Source: JAGIBJ01 sp032119595 (GTDB lineage: Bacteria; Actinomycetota; Thermoleophilia; Solirubrobacterales; Solirubrobacteraceae). Taken from it: 64,000 bases of DNA. The DNA is taken from positions 1 through 64,000 of the forward strand of contig JAUMBQ010000003.1 in NCBI GenBank assembly GCA_032119595.1. Direction: 5' to 3'. A model generated the notes under the pieces. It did not search any database and was not told where the DNA came from. It was given only the letters and a program-made list of their open reading frames with translations. Below, one piece after another: positions 40,464-49,178 of this stretch; the stretch's first letter is position 1, and each line of letters starts with the position of its first letter. The translations under genes and the position numbers were made by a program.

Positions 40464-41956
40464 CGCAGCTCCTCCACCGCGGCGCGGACGTCCGCGTCGC
40501 TGATCGCTTGGCCCCACCGTAGTGCCCCCGGTGCATCGACCACCACGTACGGCACGTCGGCGCCGAGGCGCTTCTTGTCGGACTTCGTCGCCGCGACGAC
40601 CGCATCCGGGTCGATCGACGGGTCCATCGTGGTTGGCAGGTCGAGGCCGGCGAGGAGCTCGCGCACCTCTTCCCGCAGCGCGTCCTGGCCGCTGAGGCGC
40701 AGCACGGCGAGCAGGCCGAGCCCGACGGCCTCGCCGTGGCGGTAACGGGCGTAGTGGGTGACCGTTTCGATGGCATGGCCAACGGTGTGGCCGAGGTTGA
40801 GCATCTGGCGCGGGCCGCCGTCCTTTTCGTCGCGCGCGACGACGTCGAGCTTCACGCGCGCGCACCCGAGCACCACGTCCGGGTCGTCGACCGCGCCGCC
40901 GCGGATCTGGTCCCAGAGCGTGCCGCCGGCGATGATCCCGGTCTTCACGACTTCGGCGTAGCCGGCCGCCCGCTCGGCCGCAGGCAGCGTCGCGAGCATC
41001 GACGGGATCACGTGCACCGCGTCGGGCTGGTGGTAGGCGCCGACGTAGTTCTTGGCGGCGGGCAGGTCGACGCCGGTTTTGCCGCCCATGGCCGAGTCGA
41101 TTTGCGCGACGAGCGTCGTCGGGATCTGCACGACGGGCACGCCACGCTGGTAGGTCGCGGCAACGAATCCAGCCACGTCGCCGACCACGCCGCCGCCGAC
41201 GGCGACAATCCGGCTCGAGCGCGTCGCGCCCATGGCGGCCAACTCCGACCAGAGGCGCTCGGCGGTCGCGAGCGTCTTATGGGCCTCGCCGGGCTCCATC
41301 ACGAGGCTGCGGACCTTTTCGAACCGCGCGCCGTGCAGGGCCTGAACGTTGCGGTCGGTGATGACGATGTCGCTCTCGGTGAGCGCGGGCCACACGCGCG
41401 GCCCAAACCACACGGGGTACACGGCGTCGCCGGCGCGACCGAAGGCGAGCCGGCGCCCGCCGCCAGCTTCGAGCAGGCGGGCTGCGATGCGCGTCATGAA
41501 GCTGCGTCCGCCCTGCGGGAGGAACACGTCGGTGGCCGCCTCGTAGGTCGGCAGCCGGGACGCGTAGAGCCGGGAGAAGCCGTCTTTGTCGCGGGCCAGC
41601 GGACGATCGGAGCGCTTGGCGCGGCGCCAAGCGGTCGCTTCGTCGATCTCCAGCCAGCAGACGGTGTGCCGCTTCAGGGCCTCGCGCACCTTCTCGCTGC
41701 CGAGCGCGCCGCCGCCGAGGGCGACGGGTGCGCCGTCGACGGCCCGGTCCAGCACTTCGAGGATCGTGCGCTCTTCCAGCTCGCGGAACGCAGCTTCGCC
41801 GCGCTGCTCGAAGAGCTGCGGGATCGTGAGGTTGGTGGCGCGCTCGATCTCGGCGTCGATATCGACGAGTGGCGTGCCGAGGGCGTCGGCGGCCGCGCGG
41901 GCTGCGGTCGACTTCCCGGCTCCCATGAAGCCGACGAAGACGAGGGCTTTGGGCAT
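40460..41956 (-). CDS. aroKB: Fused shikimate kinase and 3-dehydroquinate synthase (AroKB)
   Basis: A 498-residue bifunctional protein. Residues 1-165 are shikimate kinase: P-loop GFMGAGKST (9-17), the DIDAEIE and GGGALG motifs, and lid-region RPLARD. Residues ~175-498 are dehydroquinate synthase: VGGGVVGDVAGFVAATYQRG (NAD site), IPTTLVAQIDSAMGGKTGVDL, GYAEVVKTG (Zn Glu), LNLGHTVGHAIE and HGEAVGLG (Zn His). Steps two and five of the pathway are joined in one chain. Start ATG at 41956 follows aroC by four nucleotides. No frameshift separates the halves. Confidence 0.95.
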   Translation of the reverse strand: MPKALVFVGFMGAGKSTAARAAADALGTPLVDIDAEIERATNLTIPQLFEQRGEAAFRELEERTILEVLDRAVDGAPVALGGGALGSEKVREALKRHTVCWLEIDEATAWRRAKRSDRPLARDKDGFSRLYASRLPTYEAATDVFLPQGGRSFMTRIAARLLEAGGGRRLAFGRAGDAVYPVWFGPRVWPALTESDIVITDRNVQALHGARFEKVRSLVMEPGEAHKTLATAERLWSELAAMGATRSSRIVAVGGGVVGDVAGFVAATYQRGVPVVQIPTTLVAQIDSAMGGKTGVDLPAAKNYVGAYHQPDAVHVIPSMLATLPAAERAAGYAEVVKTGIIAGGTLWDQIRGGAVDDPDVVLGCARVKLDVVARDEKDGGPRQMLNLGHTVGHAIETVTHYARYRHGEAVGLGLLAVLRLSGQDALREEVRELLAGLDLPTTMDPSIDPDAVVAATKSDKKRLGADVPYVVVDAPGALRWGQAISDADVRAAVEELR

Positions 41957-41960
41957 CTGC

Positions 41961-43148
41961 TCAGCCGCCGGTGACGGCGGTCTGCCAGCCAATGCGTTCG
42001 CGGTACGCGTCGACGGCGGCGCGGACGTCGTCGATGTGGTCGCCGCCGAACTTCTGCCGGTACGCGTCGGCGATGATCAGCGCGACCATCGCTTCGCCGA
42101 CGACGCCCGCCGCGGGCACGACGCACGAGTCGGTGCGCTCGCGCAGGGCCTGGGCCGGTTCTCCGGTGTCGAGGTCGATGGAGCGCAGCGGCTTGGTGAG
42201 CGTCGGAATCGGCTTCACCGCGACGCGCATCACGATCGGCTGGCCGGTCGACATGCCGCCCTCCAGGCCACCGGAGTGGTTGGTGATGCGGTGGATGCCT
42301 TCGGCTTCGCTGTTGAAGATCTCGTCGTGGGCCTGGGAGCCGGGCGCGGCGGCGAGGTCGAAGCCATCGCCAAATTCGACGCCCTTGTGGGCCTGGATCG
42401 AGCAGAGTGCGCCGGCGAGGCGGCCGGTGAGGCGCTGGTCCCATGCGACGTGTGAGCCGAGGCCGGGCACGACGCCGAAGACCTGCACTTCGTACACGCC
42501 GCCGATCGACTCGTTCGCCTTGCGCTGCACGGTGATGTGCTTGACCATCGCGCGGCTGGCTTCGGCGTCCAGGCAGCGGACGGGGTCGTCGTCGATGCCT
42601 TCGAAGTCGTCGACGCCGAGCGGTGCGGTGAGCGGCGGCGCGTGGACGGGGCCGATCTGCACGACGCGCGAGCGCACTTCGACGCCGAGGGCGCGCAGGA
42701 ACGCGCGAGCGACGGTGCCGCCGGCGACGCGAGCGGCAGTTTCACGCGCGCTGGCGCGCTCAAGGATGTTGCGCACGTCGTCGGCGCCGTACTTCCAGAC
42801 GCCGACGAGGTCGGCGTGGCCGGGGCGCGGCATTTTGACCGGCTCGGGTTCCTGGTCGACGGGCCACGGGTTCATCCGTGCTTCCCAGTTCTTGTAGTCC
42901 CGGTTGGGGACCGTGATCGAGATCGGCCCGCCCATCGTCTTGCCAAATCGGACGCCCGACGTGACTTCGACGTGGTCTTTCTCGATCTTCATCCGGCCGC
43001 CGCGACCATGCCCCGACTGGCGGCGAACCATGTCGTAGTCCATGACCTCTTGGTCGAGCTCAAGCCCAGCGGGCATGCCCTCAACGATGGCCGTCAGGCC
43101 AGGGCCGTGGGACTCTCCAGCAGTGACGAATCGAAGGGCGTGAAGCAC
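41961..43148 (-). CDS. aroC: Chorismate synthase
   Basis: Converts EPSP to chorismate with reduced FMN. The 395-residue protein has all family signatures: TAGESHGPGLTAIVEGMPAGL at the N-terminus, RRQSGHGRGGRMKIEKD, SARETAARVAGG in the middle and the C-terminal region with SGGLEGGMSTGQPIVMRVAVKP. Start GTG at 43148 has TAGACT 7 nt upstream; the frame upstream of it is non-homologous. Start of the aroC-aroKB-aroQ(-pepQ) operon. Confidence 0.97.
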   Translation of the reverse strand: MLHALRFVTAGESHGPGLTAIVEGMPAGLELDQEVMDYDMVRRQSGHGRGGRMKIEKDHVEVTSGVRFGKTMGGPISITVPNRDYKNWEARMNPWPVDQEPEPVKMPRPGHADLVGVWKYGADDVRNILERASARETAARVAGGTVARAFLRALGVEVRSRVVQIGPVHAPPLTAPLGVDDFEGIDDDPVRCLDAEASRAMVKHITVQRKANESIGGVYEVQVFGVVPGLGSHVAWDQRLTGRLAGALCSIQAHKGVEFGDGFDLAAAPGSQAHDEIFNSEAEGIHRITNHSGGLEGGMSTGQPIVMRVAVKPIPTLTKPLRSIDLDTGEPAQALRERTDSCVVPAAGVVGEAMVALIIADAYRQKFGGDHIDDVRAAVDAYRERIGWQTAVTGG

Positions 43149-43155
43149 GAAACGC

Positions 43156-43161
43156 AGTCTA
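43156..43161 (-). promoter_or_regulatory. -10 element of aroC
   Basis: TAGACT on the minus strand, 7 nt before the GTG start; leaderless pattern. Confidence 0.5.
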
Positions 43162-43238
43162 CGGGGACGGCTTCGCAGACGGCAGCCGGCCATCCTCCCA
43201 GCCCAAGGACCAAAGCGCCAACGACGCCGACCACCGGC

Positions 43239-43288
43239 TGAACGGCCATTTTGTGTAGCCAGAACAACACATTTTGGCCGCTCACCCC
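43239..43288. repeat. Single copy of the palindromic repeat
   Basis: TGAACGGCCA (43239-43248) and TGGCCGCTCACC (43275-43286) form the same imperfect inverted repeat as the array at 1-318. Between them TTTTGTGTAGCCAGAACAACACATTT keeps the ability to fold (TGTGT with ACACA), but with different bases from the array. It lies between aroC and the plus-strand GHPEE membrane protein gene. Confidence 0.8.
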
Positions 43289-43330
43289 GCCAACGACGCT
43301 CGCGACTCGGACCCGCCCGGCGGCGCTGGC

Positions 43331-44602
43331 ATGATCCCGGCCGTGTCGTCGCGGGGTGCTGTTCGGATTGGGCTGCTGGTGGTCGCGACGCTGGTGCTGC
43401 TGTCTGCGCGGACGGCGCTGGGCGACTACGAGCTGCGGCCCGCGGAGGACAATCCTGCACCGCTGATTGATGCGCTGGCGCGGGGGGACTGGTCGCAGGC
43501 ACGGGAGGTCATCCCGGCGATGGGACTGGTGTCGATCGTGCTCCGCGTGCCGGCGGCCATGCTGGGCGGGGGCGACCTGGAGTGGGTGTACGCGCTCGGT
43601 GCGCTGCTGTGCCTCCTCCCCTGCCTCGTGCTGGCCGCGCTCGTCGACCGGCGACTCACCGAAGACGGGCGCCCACTGCTCTTCCGGCTCGTGACCGGCC
43701 TCGCGCTCGTCGCGGGGCCTGCCGTCGTGTTCTCGCTCGACAGCGGGCATCCCGAGGAGATCCTCGGCGGGACGCTATGCATCGCCGCCGTCCTGGCGGC
43801 TGAACGGCAGCGCGCGCTGGCCGCCGCCGTGTTGCTCGGACTGGCCGTCGGCACGAAGCAGTGGGCGATCATCGCCACGTTCCCCGTCCTCCTCGCGCTC
43901 GGCTCCGGCCGTGCTCCGCTCATCACGCGCACCCGGATCCAGGCGGCCCTCGCCAGCGCTGCCGTCGCGCTCGCCTGCATCGGCCCCGTGATCGCGATGA
44001 ACCCCTCGCGCTATGAGTCCGTGAGCCGCAGCCTCGCCAGCGCGCAGCGCGCGTACCCGCAGACGCTCCTCTGGCCCGTCTCGCCCGAGCGCACCCGGGA
44101 GATCGCGCTCGGCGGCGGCGAAGTCGAACGCCTCACCACCTGGGAAGCGCCGTTCGGCATCAGCCGCGCCCCCGCGACCGCCATCACCCTCCTGCTGGCC
44201 CTGGCGCTCGTGCCGCTGATCCTGCGCTCCGGCGGACTCCCATCCCAAAGCCCACGGAAGAGCGCCCGAGGCTCCGCCCCCGCGCCAGACGCCCTCGGCC
44301 TCCTCGTCGCGCTGCTCGCGCTGCGGTGCCTGCTGGATCCGATGAACCTCGACTACTACGCCGCCCCCGCCCTCGCGGCCCTGGCCGTCTGGGAAGCGCG
44401 CTCACCGCACGAACGCTCACTGCCGCTCCTCACGATCGCCGCCAGCGCCGCCGCGCTCGTCGCCTGGAGGGTCATCGGCGACACCGCCCCCGCCGTGGAA
44501 TGGGCCGTCTGGCTCGCGGCGACCGCCCCACTCCTCCTGCTCGCCGCGCCGGCCCTGCAACGAAAGACTCCCCCGACGACCGAGGTCGCCGAGGGAGTCT
44601 GA
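43331..44602 (+). CDS. Polytopic membrane protein, possible GT-C glycosyltransferase
   Basis: A 423-residue protein with about nine hydrophobic helices. After the first helix comes a loop with an acidic stretch (GDYELRPAEDNPAPLIDAL). It shares with the protein at 30964 the motif FSLDSGHPEEILGGTLCIAAVLAAERQR...LLGLAVGTKQWAI. The pair looks like distant paralogues of one family, perhaps polyprenyl-phosphate-sugar transferases, but catalytic residues cannot be confirmed. ATG at 43331 precedes the first helix. The 3' end overlaps a terminator for the opposite-strand pilus operon. Confidence 0.7.
   Translation: MIPAVSSRGAVRIGLLVVATLVLLSARTALGDYELRPAEDNPAPLIDALARGDWSQAREVIPAMGLVSIVLRVPAAMLGGGDLEWVYALGALLCLLPCLVLAALVDRRLTEDGRPLLFRLVTGLALVAGPAVVFSLDSGHPEEILGGTLCIAAVLAAERQRALAAAVLLGLAVGTKQWAIIATFPVLLALGSGRAPLITRTRIQAALASAAVALACIGPVIAMNPSRYESVSRSLASAQRAYPQTLLWPVSPERTREIALGGGEVERLTTWEAPFGISRAPATAITLLLALALVPLILRSGGLPSQSPRKSARGSAPAPDALGLLVALLALRCLLDPMNLDYYAAPALAALAVWEARSPHERSLPLLTIAASAAALVAWRVIGDTAPAVEWAVWLAATAPLLLLAAPALQRKTPPTTEVAEGV
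44565..44600 (-). terminator. Terminator of the pilus operon inside a convergent gene
   Basis: AGACTCCC-rich 16-nt arms (44565-44580 with 44585-44600, two mismatches, 4-nt loop) overlap the last codons of the plus-strand membrane protein gene. On the minus strand the stem is followed by TTTCGTTG, giving a short T-run 45 nt after the pilus operon's last stop. Confidence 0.6.
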
Positions 44603-44645
44603 AGTAGTGGCGGACCATGATCCGCCGGGCAGGTCTCCGAGCCGA

Positions 44646-45560
44646 TTAGCGGCGGAGCTTCACGCCGTTCTCCATGAGCGACAGGACGATCTCGTCGTCG
44701 CTGAGGACCGCCTTGAGCGCCTTGGCGCCGACGGCGCGAGCCTCGGACTCCAGCGATGCAGCCTCTTCGGTAGCGACATCGCCGCCCACCGGAACGTCCT
44801 TGGTCTCCAGGTCGGTCACGGTGACCGACACCTTGGCATTGCCCTGCGCCAGCAGGACGAAGTCCTGGGTGTCGCCGATGCCCATGGTGAGCGTGCGGCA
44901 GTCCGTCGGCGACGGTGCGCAGACACCATCTCCGGAGGTCGTCACATCAGCGGAGACCAGGAACGTGACCTTGTCGCTATCGGCCTTGCCGACGTAGACC
45001 AGGAAAGGATTCTCGGTATCCGGCAGCGGTGAGAGCGTACGGATATCGGTGATCTCCTTGGGCTCGGAATCGCCGGAGCTGATCAGCACCGTGAGCAGGT
45101 CGTCGCGCTCGGTGTCGACCGGCGTCGTCTTCTCCGGCTCGTCGCTCGGCTCGTCCTCCGGCGGCACCGGCGTGACGCCGGGATCGTCGGTCCCGATGAC
45201 ATCGCTGCCACCACTGGAAACGTCCGTCGGGGTCACGCCATCAGAGACGTCGTCCAGAGTCGCCAGGTAAGCCGCAAGCGCCGCTTCGAAGCCCTTCGGG
45301 TAACGCGCGCCGAATGGATCAAGGCGCTTGTCGTTGACCCGCGGAGCGCGAGCGAAGCCCGTGGTCTCTGCGCGAGTCAGCGCGAGCTCCGGACCTTCGT
45401 CCTCGTCGATAACCGGCGGCGGAACCGTGACCGAGGCGGTCGGCGGGCCTGGCCGCGAAAGCGTCATCGGCATGGCGATCAGCACCGCGACAAGGAACGC
45501 GGCGGGAAGCCAGAGCTTCTTCTCGACCAGGTCGGAAAGGATGTTCTGGAAGATGTTCAC
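44646..45560 (-). CDS. Membrane protein in the PilP position of the pilus operon
   Basis: A 304-residue protein: short cytoplasmic N-terminus, one membrane helix (~17-32), and a Pro/Asp/Glu-rich extracytoplasmic linker (VIDEDEGPEL...VPPEDEPSDEPEK). The globular C-terminal part contains a two-Cys loop (GVCAPSPTDC) and the strands LTMGIGDTQDFVLLAQGNAKVSVTVTD. It is not a recognisable PilP lipoprotein and there is no lipobox or secretin-binding signature. GTG at 45560 overlaps the pilO stop, so it is the last gene of pilD-pilM-pilN-pilO. A role in the PilN/PilO membrane complex is inferred from position only. Confidence 0.75.
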   Translation of the reverse strand: MNIFQNILSDLVEKKLWLPAAFLVAVLIAMPMTLSRPGPPTASVTVPPPVIDEDEGPELALTRAETTGFARAPRVNDKRLDPFGARYPKGFEAALAAYLATLDDVSDGVTPTDVSSGGSDVIGTDDPGVTPVPPEDEPSDEPEKTTPVDTERDDLLTVLISSGDSEPKEITDIRTLSPLPDTENPFLVYVGKADSDKVTFLVSADVTTSGDGVCAPSPTDCRTLTMGIGDTQDFVLLAQGNAKVSVTVTDLETKDVPVGGDVATEEAASLESEARAVGAKALKAVLSDDEIVLSLMENGVKLRR

Positions 45561-46411
45561 TGCACGCCTCCGATGGCTGCGGTGCCGGTGGAGGAGCCGG
45601 ACGGCGCCGCGGTGGCTCCGGCCGGAGTGGCGGTGGATCCTGCAGCGGCGCTTGACGCCGAGGGCGTCTCGAGCGGCGGAGCGAAGTAGACCGACGCAGA
45701 CAAGGTCGCGAGGAGCTTCGGCTGCTTCTCGTAGTTCTTCATGATCTTGGCCTTGGCGTCGTTGCTTTCCTCCGTGACTTCGTCGGCGGCCTTGTAGGCG
45801 AACCCGTCGACGATCATCAGACGCCCGTTGGTCTTGGAGGACTTCTGGGAGAGGACCGCGAAGCGCTGGACGGCGCGCAGGTAGCGCTCGAGCTGGAAGT
45901 ACGTGCCTTCGAACTCCAGCGAGATCGGCGTGCGGCCAAGGCCACCCGCGATCTCGATCGACCCGGGCGGGAAGAGCGGGGCGATGGCCTGGGTAGAGCC
46001 GTTGCCGGTCTGCGTGCCAACGTTCTGCGCGGCCGTGGTATCGGTCTCAGACCCGGTGGCCGTCGTCGCCGCCGAGGCGCCGGCACTATCGATCGCGTAG
46101 GCCTTGAACTTGACCTTCTCCTTGGTCGCGAGCGCCTGGAGCTGCGTGAGGAGCGTCGGAATGTCGTCCGTCTCCGGCACGACGCGCCCGAGCTTGACGA
46201 TGGTGGTGCGGTCACGGCGGAAGGCCTGCTGGGCTGCTCGCCCGGCGGAGACCTGCTGGCGGGCGGCGTCGAGCGCCGTCTGCGCCGCCGTCACGCGAGC
46301 GGCTGCGTCGGCGGCCGCCTTGCGCTGCGGACTCAGGACAAGCATCCAGAACCCGCCGAGGAGTGCGACCGACAGTACGGCCAGCAACATCAATCGGTCA
46401 CGTTTGGTCAT
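45557..46411 (-). CDS. pilO: Type IV pilus assembly protein PilO-like
   Basis: A 284-residue inner-membrane protein with one helix (~8-27), then a coiled coil (QRKAAADAAARVTAAQTALDAARQQV), then a ferredoxin-like fold as in PilO (LLTQLQALATKEKVKFKAYAI, ISLEFEGTYFQLERYLRAVQRF). An unusual Thr/Ala/Gly/Gln-rich insert (~115-140) and a long Ala/Ser/Thr tail extend the protein. With PilN it forms the alignment complex. Start 3 nt after the pilN stop. Confidence 0.88.
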   Translation of the reverse strand: MTKRDRLMLLAVLSVALLGGFWMLVLSPQRKAAADAAARVTAAQTALDAARQQVSAGRAAQQAFRRDRTTIVKLGRVVPETDDIPTLLTQLQALATKEKVKFKAYAIDSAGASAATTATGSETDTTAAQNVGTQTGNGSTQAIAPLFPPGSIEIAGGLGRTPISLEFEGTYFQLERYLRAVQRFAVLSQKSSKTNGRLMIVDGFAYKAADEVTEESNDAKAKIMKNYEKQPKLLATLSASVYFAPPLETPSASSAAAGSTATPAGATAAPSGSSTGTAAIGGVQ

Positions 46412-46414
46412 CGG

Positions 46415-47179
46415 TCAGTTTCCTGGAGGCGTCGGAGTGGTCGAGCCGGGCGTGGTGGGCGCAACGCCCCCGGCAGGCTCGGTCGAGACAGGTGTATTGG
46501 CCGGCGTGGAACTTGGTGCGGCATCCGACGCAGCGCGGGCCTTGCCCGGTGCGAAGAACACGACGATGGTGAACTCGTAGGCCTGGCAACCCGTCTTCTC
46601 AAACTCGTCGGTACCGGTCTGCAGCTTGGCTTCCTTCGACGACTCCAGGGTCACGTTGGTTACCCGTCGCATTGCCTGGAGCTGGGTGACGAGGTTCGCC
46701 GCCGTGTTCTGGTCGTAGGTGCAGCCGCTCATCGCGATCGCGGGCGCCATGACGGCCCCGCGAAGCTGCGACGAGCTGCCGCCTGAGGTCTGGCCAGCGG
46801 TGCTGTCGACGGACGCGCTGAGTCCACCGATGTTCGCCGTGGCCGGAATCAGCCGGGAGAGGTCACGCAGTGCGCCAGCCCAGTCGAACCGGGCCTCGGC
46901 AAGGCTCCGTACGGTGTTGATCCGCTGGTTGGCCTGCTTGGCCGCCGCTTCGAACGAGGAATACTCGCTTGCGAGCCGCGTGTACGAGGCCGTCGACTGT
47001 TCAACCGTCGCGAGTTCCTGCTCGGCGCGAGCTTCGTCGCGCTTGGCGAGCGCAAACACGCTGGCCGCGAGGATCGCAAGGATGAGGAAGCCGAAGACGC
47101 CGTAGACGGCACCGCCGGACTTGCCGCCGTTGACGCGCCCGGGGCGCGAATCGGCGGGGACGAGGTTGATCGCTCTCAT
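46415..47179 (-). CDS. pilN: Type IV pilus assembly protein PilN-like
   Basis: A 254-residue protein whose N-terminus MRAINLVPADSR matches the short INLLP-type motif with which PilN contacts PilM. One membrane helix (~26-46), a coiled coil (RAEQELATVEQSTASYTRLASEYSSFEAAAKQ) and a globular region follow. A two-Cys pair (GCTYDQ, TGCQAYEF) and a Thr/Pro-rich tail (PANTPVSTEPAGG) are extra features. Its ATG overlaps the pilM stop codon. Confidence 0.9.
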   Translation of the reverse strand: MRAINLVPADSRPGRVNGGKSGGAVYGVFGFLILAILAASVFALAKRDEARAEQELATVEQSTASYTRLASEYSSFEAAAKQANQRINTVRSLAEARFDWAGALRDLSRLIPATANIGGLSASVDSTAGQTSGGSSSQLRGAVMAPAIAMSGCTYDQNTAANLVTQLQAMRRVTNVTLESSKEAKLQTGTDEFEKTGCQAYEFTIVVFFAPGKARAASDAAPSSTPANTPVSTEPAGGVAPTTPGSTTPTPPGN

Positions 47180-48264
47180 GCTCGTGACTCCCCGAGGGCC
47201 AGGCCGGCAGCGACGGTGACGTCGGCTGGGTCGATCCCCTGGAGGTCGTCGGCAACCTCGATCACGCGAGGCACGACCGACATCCCGAGTTCGTGCTCGA
47301 GCGTGGCGGAGAACCCGTCGATCTGAAGGGCCGGACCCGTGAGGACGACATGGTCAATCGGCGTGTCCATCGGGCTCTGTGCACGCTGGAAGTCGAGCGA
47401 CTGGCGTGTCTCCAGTGCCAGGCGACGGACGCCTTCGCCGAGCACGTACCGCGCGGCAGCGATGATGTCGGGGTCGCCCTCGAGCTGCTCCAGCGGCGCC
47501 GCGAGGCCGGTGTGGCGCAGCCAGGCGCGGCTGTGCTCGAGCGTGAGCGCCATCCGCTCGGCGAGATCGACGGCCATGGCCTCGATACCGCCACCGGTGA
47601 CGCGGGTGAAGGTGCAGATGCCACCGCGAACGACGGCGAGGTTGGTAAGGCCACCGACCGACAGCAACAGCTGGTCCGGGTCGTCCTTGTGGCGAAGCGC
47701 GCGGGCCATGCCGAACGCGGCCAAGTCGAGCCCTTCGACGCGCAGTCCTGCCGAGCGGGCGGCGAGCAGGATCTGCTCGATCATGTCGCGGCGGGCGGCG
47801 ACGAGCACGACACGCCGCTTGGGGCCATCCTCAGTCTCGACCTCGCCGACGGGCACGTAGTCGATGACGGCGGATTCGAGCGGCATCGGGAGCGCCTCCT
47901 GAGCGGAGAAGCGCACGGCGGCGTCGAGTTCCTTGCCCTCGGCGATCGGGGGAAGGTCCAGGACGCGAACGACGATGCGCTGGTTGGCGACGCCGATGCG
48001 GACCTTCTTGGAGAGGCCCTTGTGCGACGCCCAGACTTCCCGCAGCACTGCGGCGAGAGCCTCGGCGTCCACCACCTCCCCATCGCGCACCACGTGAGCG
48101 TCGAGCGGAGCGATGGCCGCACGCTTGACGCGTGCACCACCGGCGCTCGCCACTTCGGCGATGGCTACGTGTCCAGGTTCGATATCGACGCCCACCAGGG
48201 TGGGGACGCGTGAACCGCGGCCAGTCGATGAACGGTTGAGTTTCGGAGGGCGAAGAAGTTGCAA
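47176..48264 (-). CDS. pilM: Type IV pilus assembly ATPase-fold protein PilM
   Basis: A 362-residue cytoplasmic actin-like protein. The phosphate-binding strand VGVDIEPGHVAIAEV, the LPMPLESAVIDYVPVGEV stretch typical of PilM, the second phosphate loop LLSVGGLTNLAVVRGG and DHVVLTGPALQIDGFSATLEHELG are all visible. It binds PilN's N-terminus and links it to the PilB motor. The start is TTG at 48264 with TAGGAG 7 nt upstream; no better codon lies before the first strand. It follows pilD by 72 nt. Confidence 0.92.
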   Translation of the reverse strand: MQLLRPPKLNRSSTGRGSRVPTLVGVDIEPGHVAIAEVASAGGARVKRAAIAPLDAHVVRDGEVVDAEALAAVLREVWASHKGLSKKVRIGVANQRIVVRVLDLPPIAEGKELDAAVRFSAQEALPMPLESAVIDYVPVGEVETEDGPKRRVVLVAARRDMIEQILLAARSAGLRVEGLDLAAFGMARALRHKDDPDQLLLSVGGLTNLAVVRGGICTFTRVTGGGIEAMAVDLAERMALTLEHSRAWLRHTGLAAPLEQLEGDPDIIAAARYVLGEGVRRLALETRQSLDFQRAQSPMDTPIDHVVLTGPALQIDGFSATLEHELGMSVVPRVIEVADDLQGIDPADVTVAAGLALGESRA

Positions 48265-48336
48265 GAGGGGGCTCCTACATGCAGTCGTCGGTCATACCCA
48301 GCCCCGACTTGAGCCCTACTCGTGCCTAGTTCGGCA

Positions 48337-49095
48337 TCAAGCGTCGAAGGTGTCCATGTAGCTGTCCCATAGATCGGCGCCGACGCAGAACGCGATGATT
48401 CCGCCGAGCGCCAAGAACGGGCCAAACGGCACTTTCATCTTGCGTGCGTTGCGGCCATGCTTGGCCATCAGCACGAGGCCGACGACGGTGCCGGCGAAGA
48501 ACGCGATGAAGAGACCGGGCGGTAGCGCGCGCCCGAGCGCGAGGCCCAGAACGCCCATCAGCTTCACGTCCCCCATGCCCATGTGCGTGCTCAGGACGAG
48601 CGACAGGAGCAGGAACGGGGCGACGACGATCGCGGCCGCCAGCAGGCGCTCAGGCTGCCCGTGAAGATCCAGTGCGGTGCCCGCGATCAAGAGCGCTACC
48701 GCAGTCGGACCGGTGATCAGATTCGGGACGCGCTTGAACTCAAGGTCGATGAAGGTGATGGGCACCAGCGCCGTGACCATGATCAGGCCCAGTGCAATCC
48801 GCGCTGCATCGTCCCAGGCGACCCAGACCACGCCGGCATAGAGCAGGCCCGTGAGGAGCTCGATCAGCGGGTACCGCGGCGAGATCGGCGCTTTACAGCC
48901 CCGGCACTTGCCGCGCAGCGCCAGCCACGAGATCACGGGGATGTTCTCCAGGCCACTGATCTGATGCCCGCAGTTGGGGCATTTCGACCGCGGCTTCACC
49001 ACCGACTCGCCACGAGGCAGCCGATAGATGACGACGTTCAAAAACGAGCCGATCGCCAAACCGGCGATCAGGGCGAGCACGATGGCTGCAAGCAC
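48337..49095 (-). CDS. pilD: Prepilin peptidase PilD
   Basis: A bifunctional membrane aspartyl protease and N-methyltransferase for prepilins. Of 252 residues, the cytoplasmic zinc-binding domain has CPNC at 39-42 and CRGC at 64-67. Protease aspartates are Asp117 in FIDLEFKRVPN and Asp176 in MGMGDVKLMG. Seven or eight hydrophobic helices are seen. The start is GTG at 49095. A strong terminator separates it from the pilX gene upstream, and pilM follows on the same strand. Confidence 0.95.
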   Translation of the reverse strand: MLAAIVLALIAGLAIGSFLNVVIYRLPRGESVVKPRSKCPNCGHQISGLENIPVISWLALRGKCRGCKAPISPRYPLIELLTGLLYAGVVWVAWDDAARIALGLIMVTALVPITFIDLEFKRVPNLITGPTAVALLIAGTALDLHGQPERLLAAAIVVAPFLLLSLVLSTHMGMGDVKLMGVLGLALGRALPPGLFIAFFAGTVVGLVLMAKHGRNARKMKVPFGPFLALGGIIAFCVGADLWDSYMDTFDA

Positions 49096-49140
49096 GAGCG
49101 GTGACCTTCGGAGTGGTCGGAGGACGGACGGAGAAAGGAG

Positions 49141-49168
49141 AAGGGCCGCGTCCTGAGACGCGGCCCTT
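49141..49168 (-). terminator. Intrinsic terminator between pilX and pilD
   Basis: Perfect 12-bp stem AAGGGCCGCGTC/GACGCGGCCCTT with CTGA loop. On the minus strand the following sequence is CTCCTTTCTCC, rich in T. It ends the minor-pilin transcription unit. Confidence 0.85.
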
Positions 49169-49178
49169 CGGGGATTCG

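Noticed and set aside
43274..43330. Longer N-terminus of the GHPEE protein beginning in the palindrome
   Set aside because: The extra residues are hydrophilic and derive from the repeat; ATG at 43331 sits right before the first helix.
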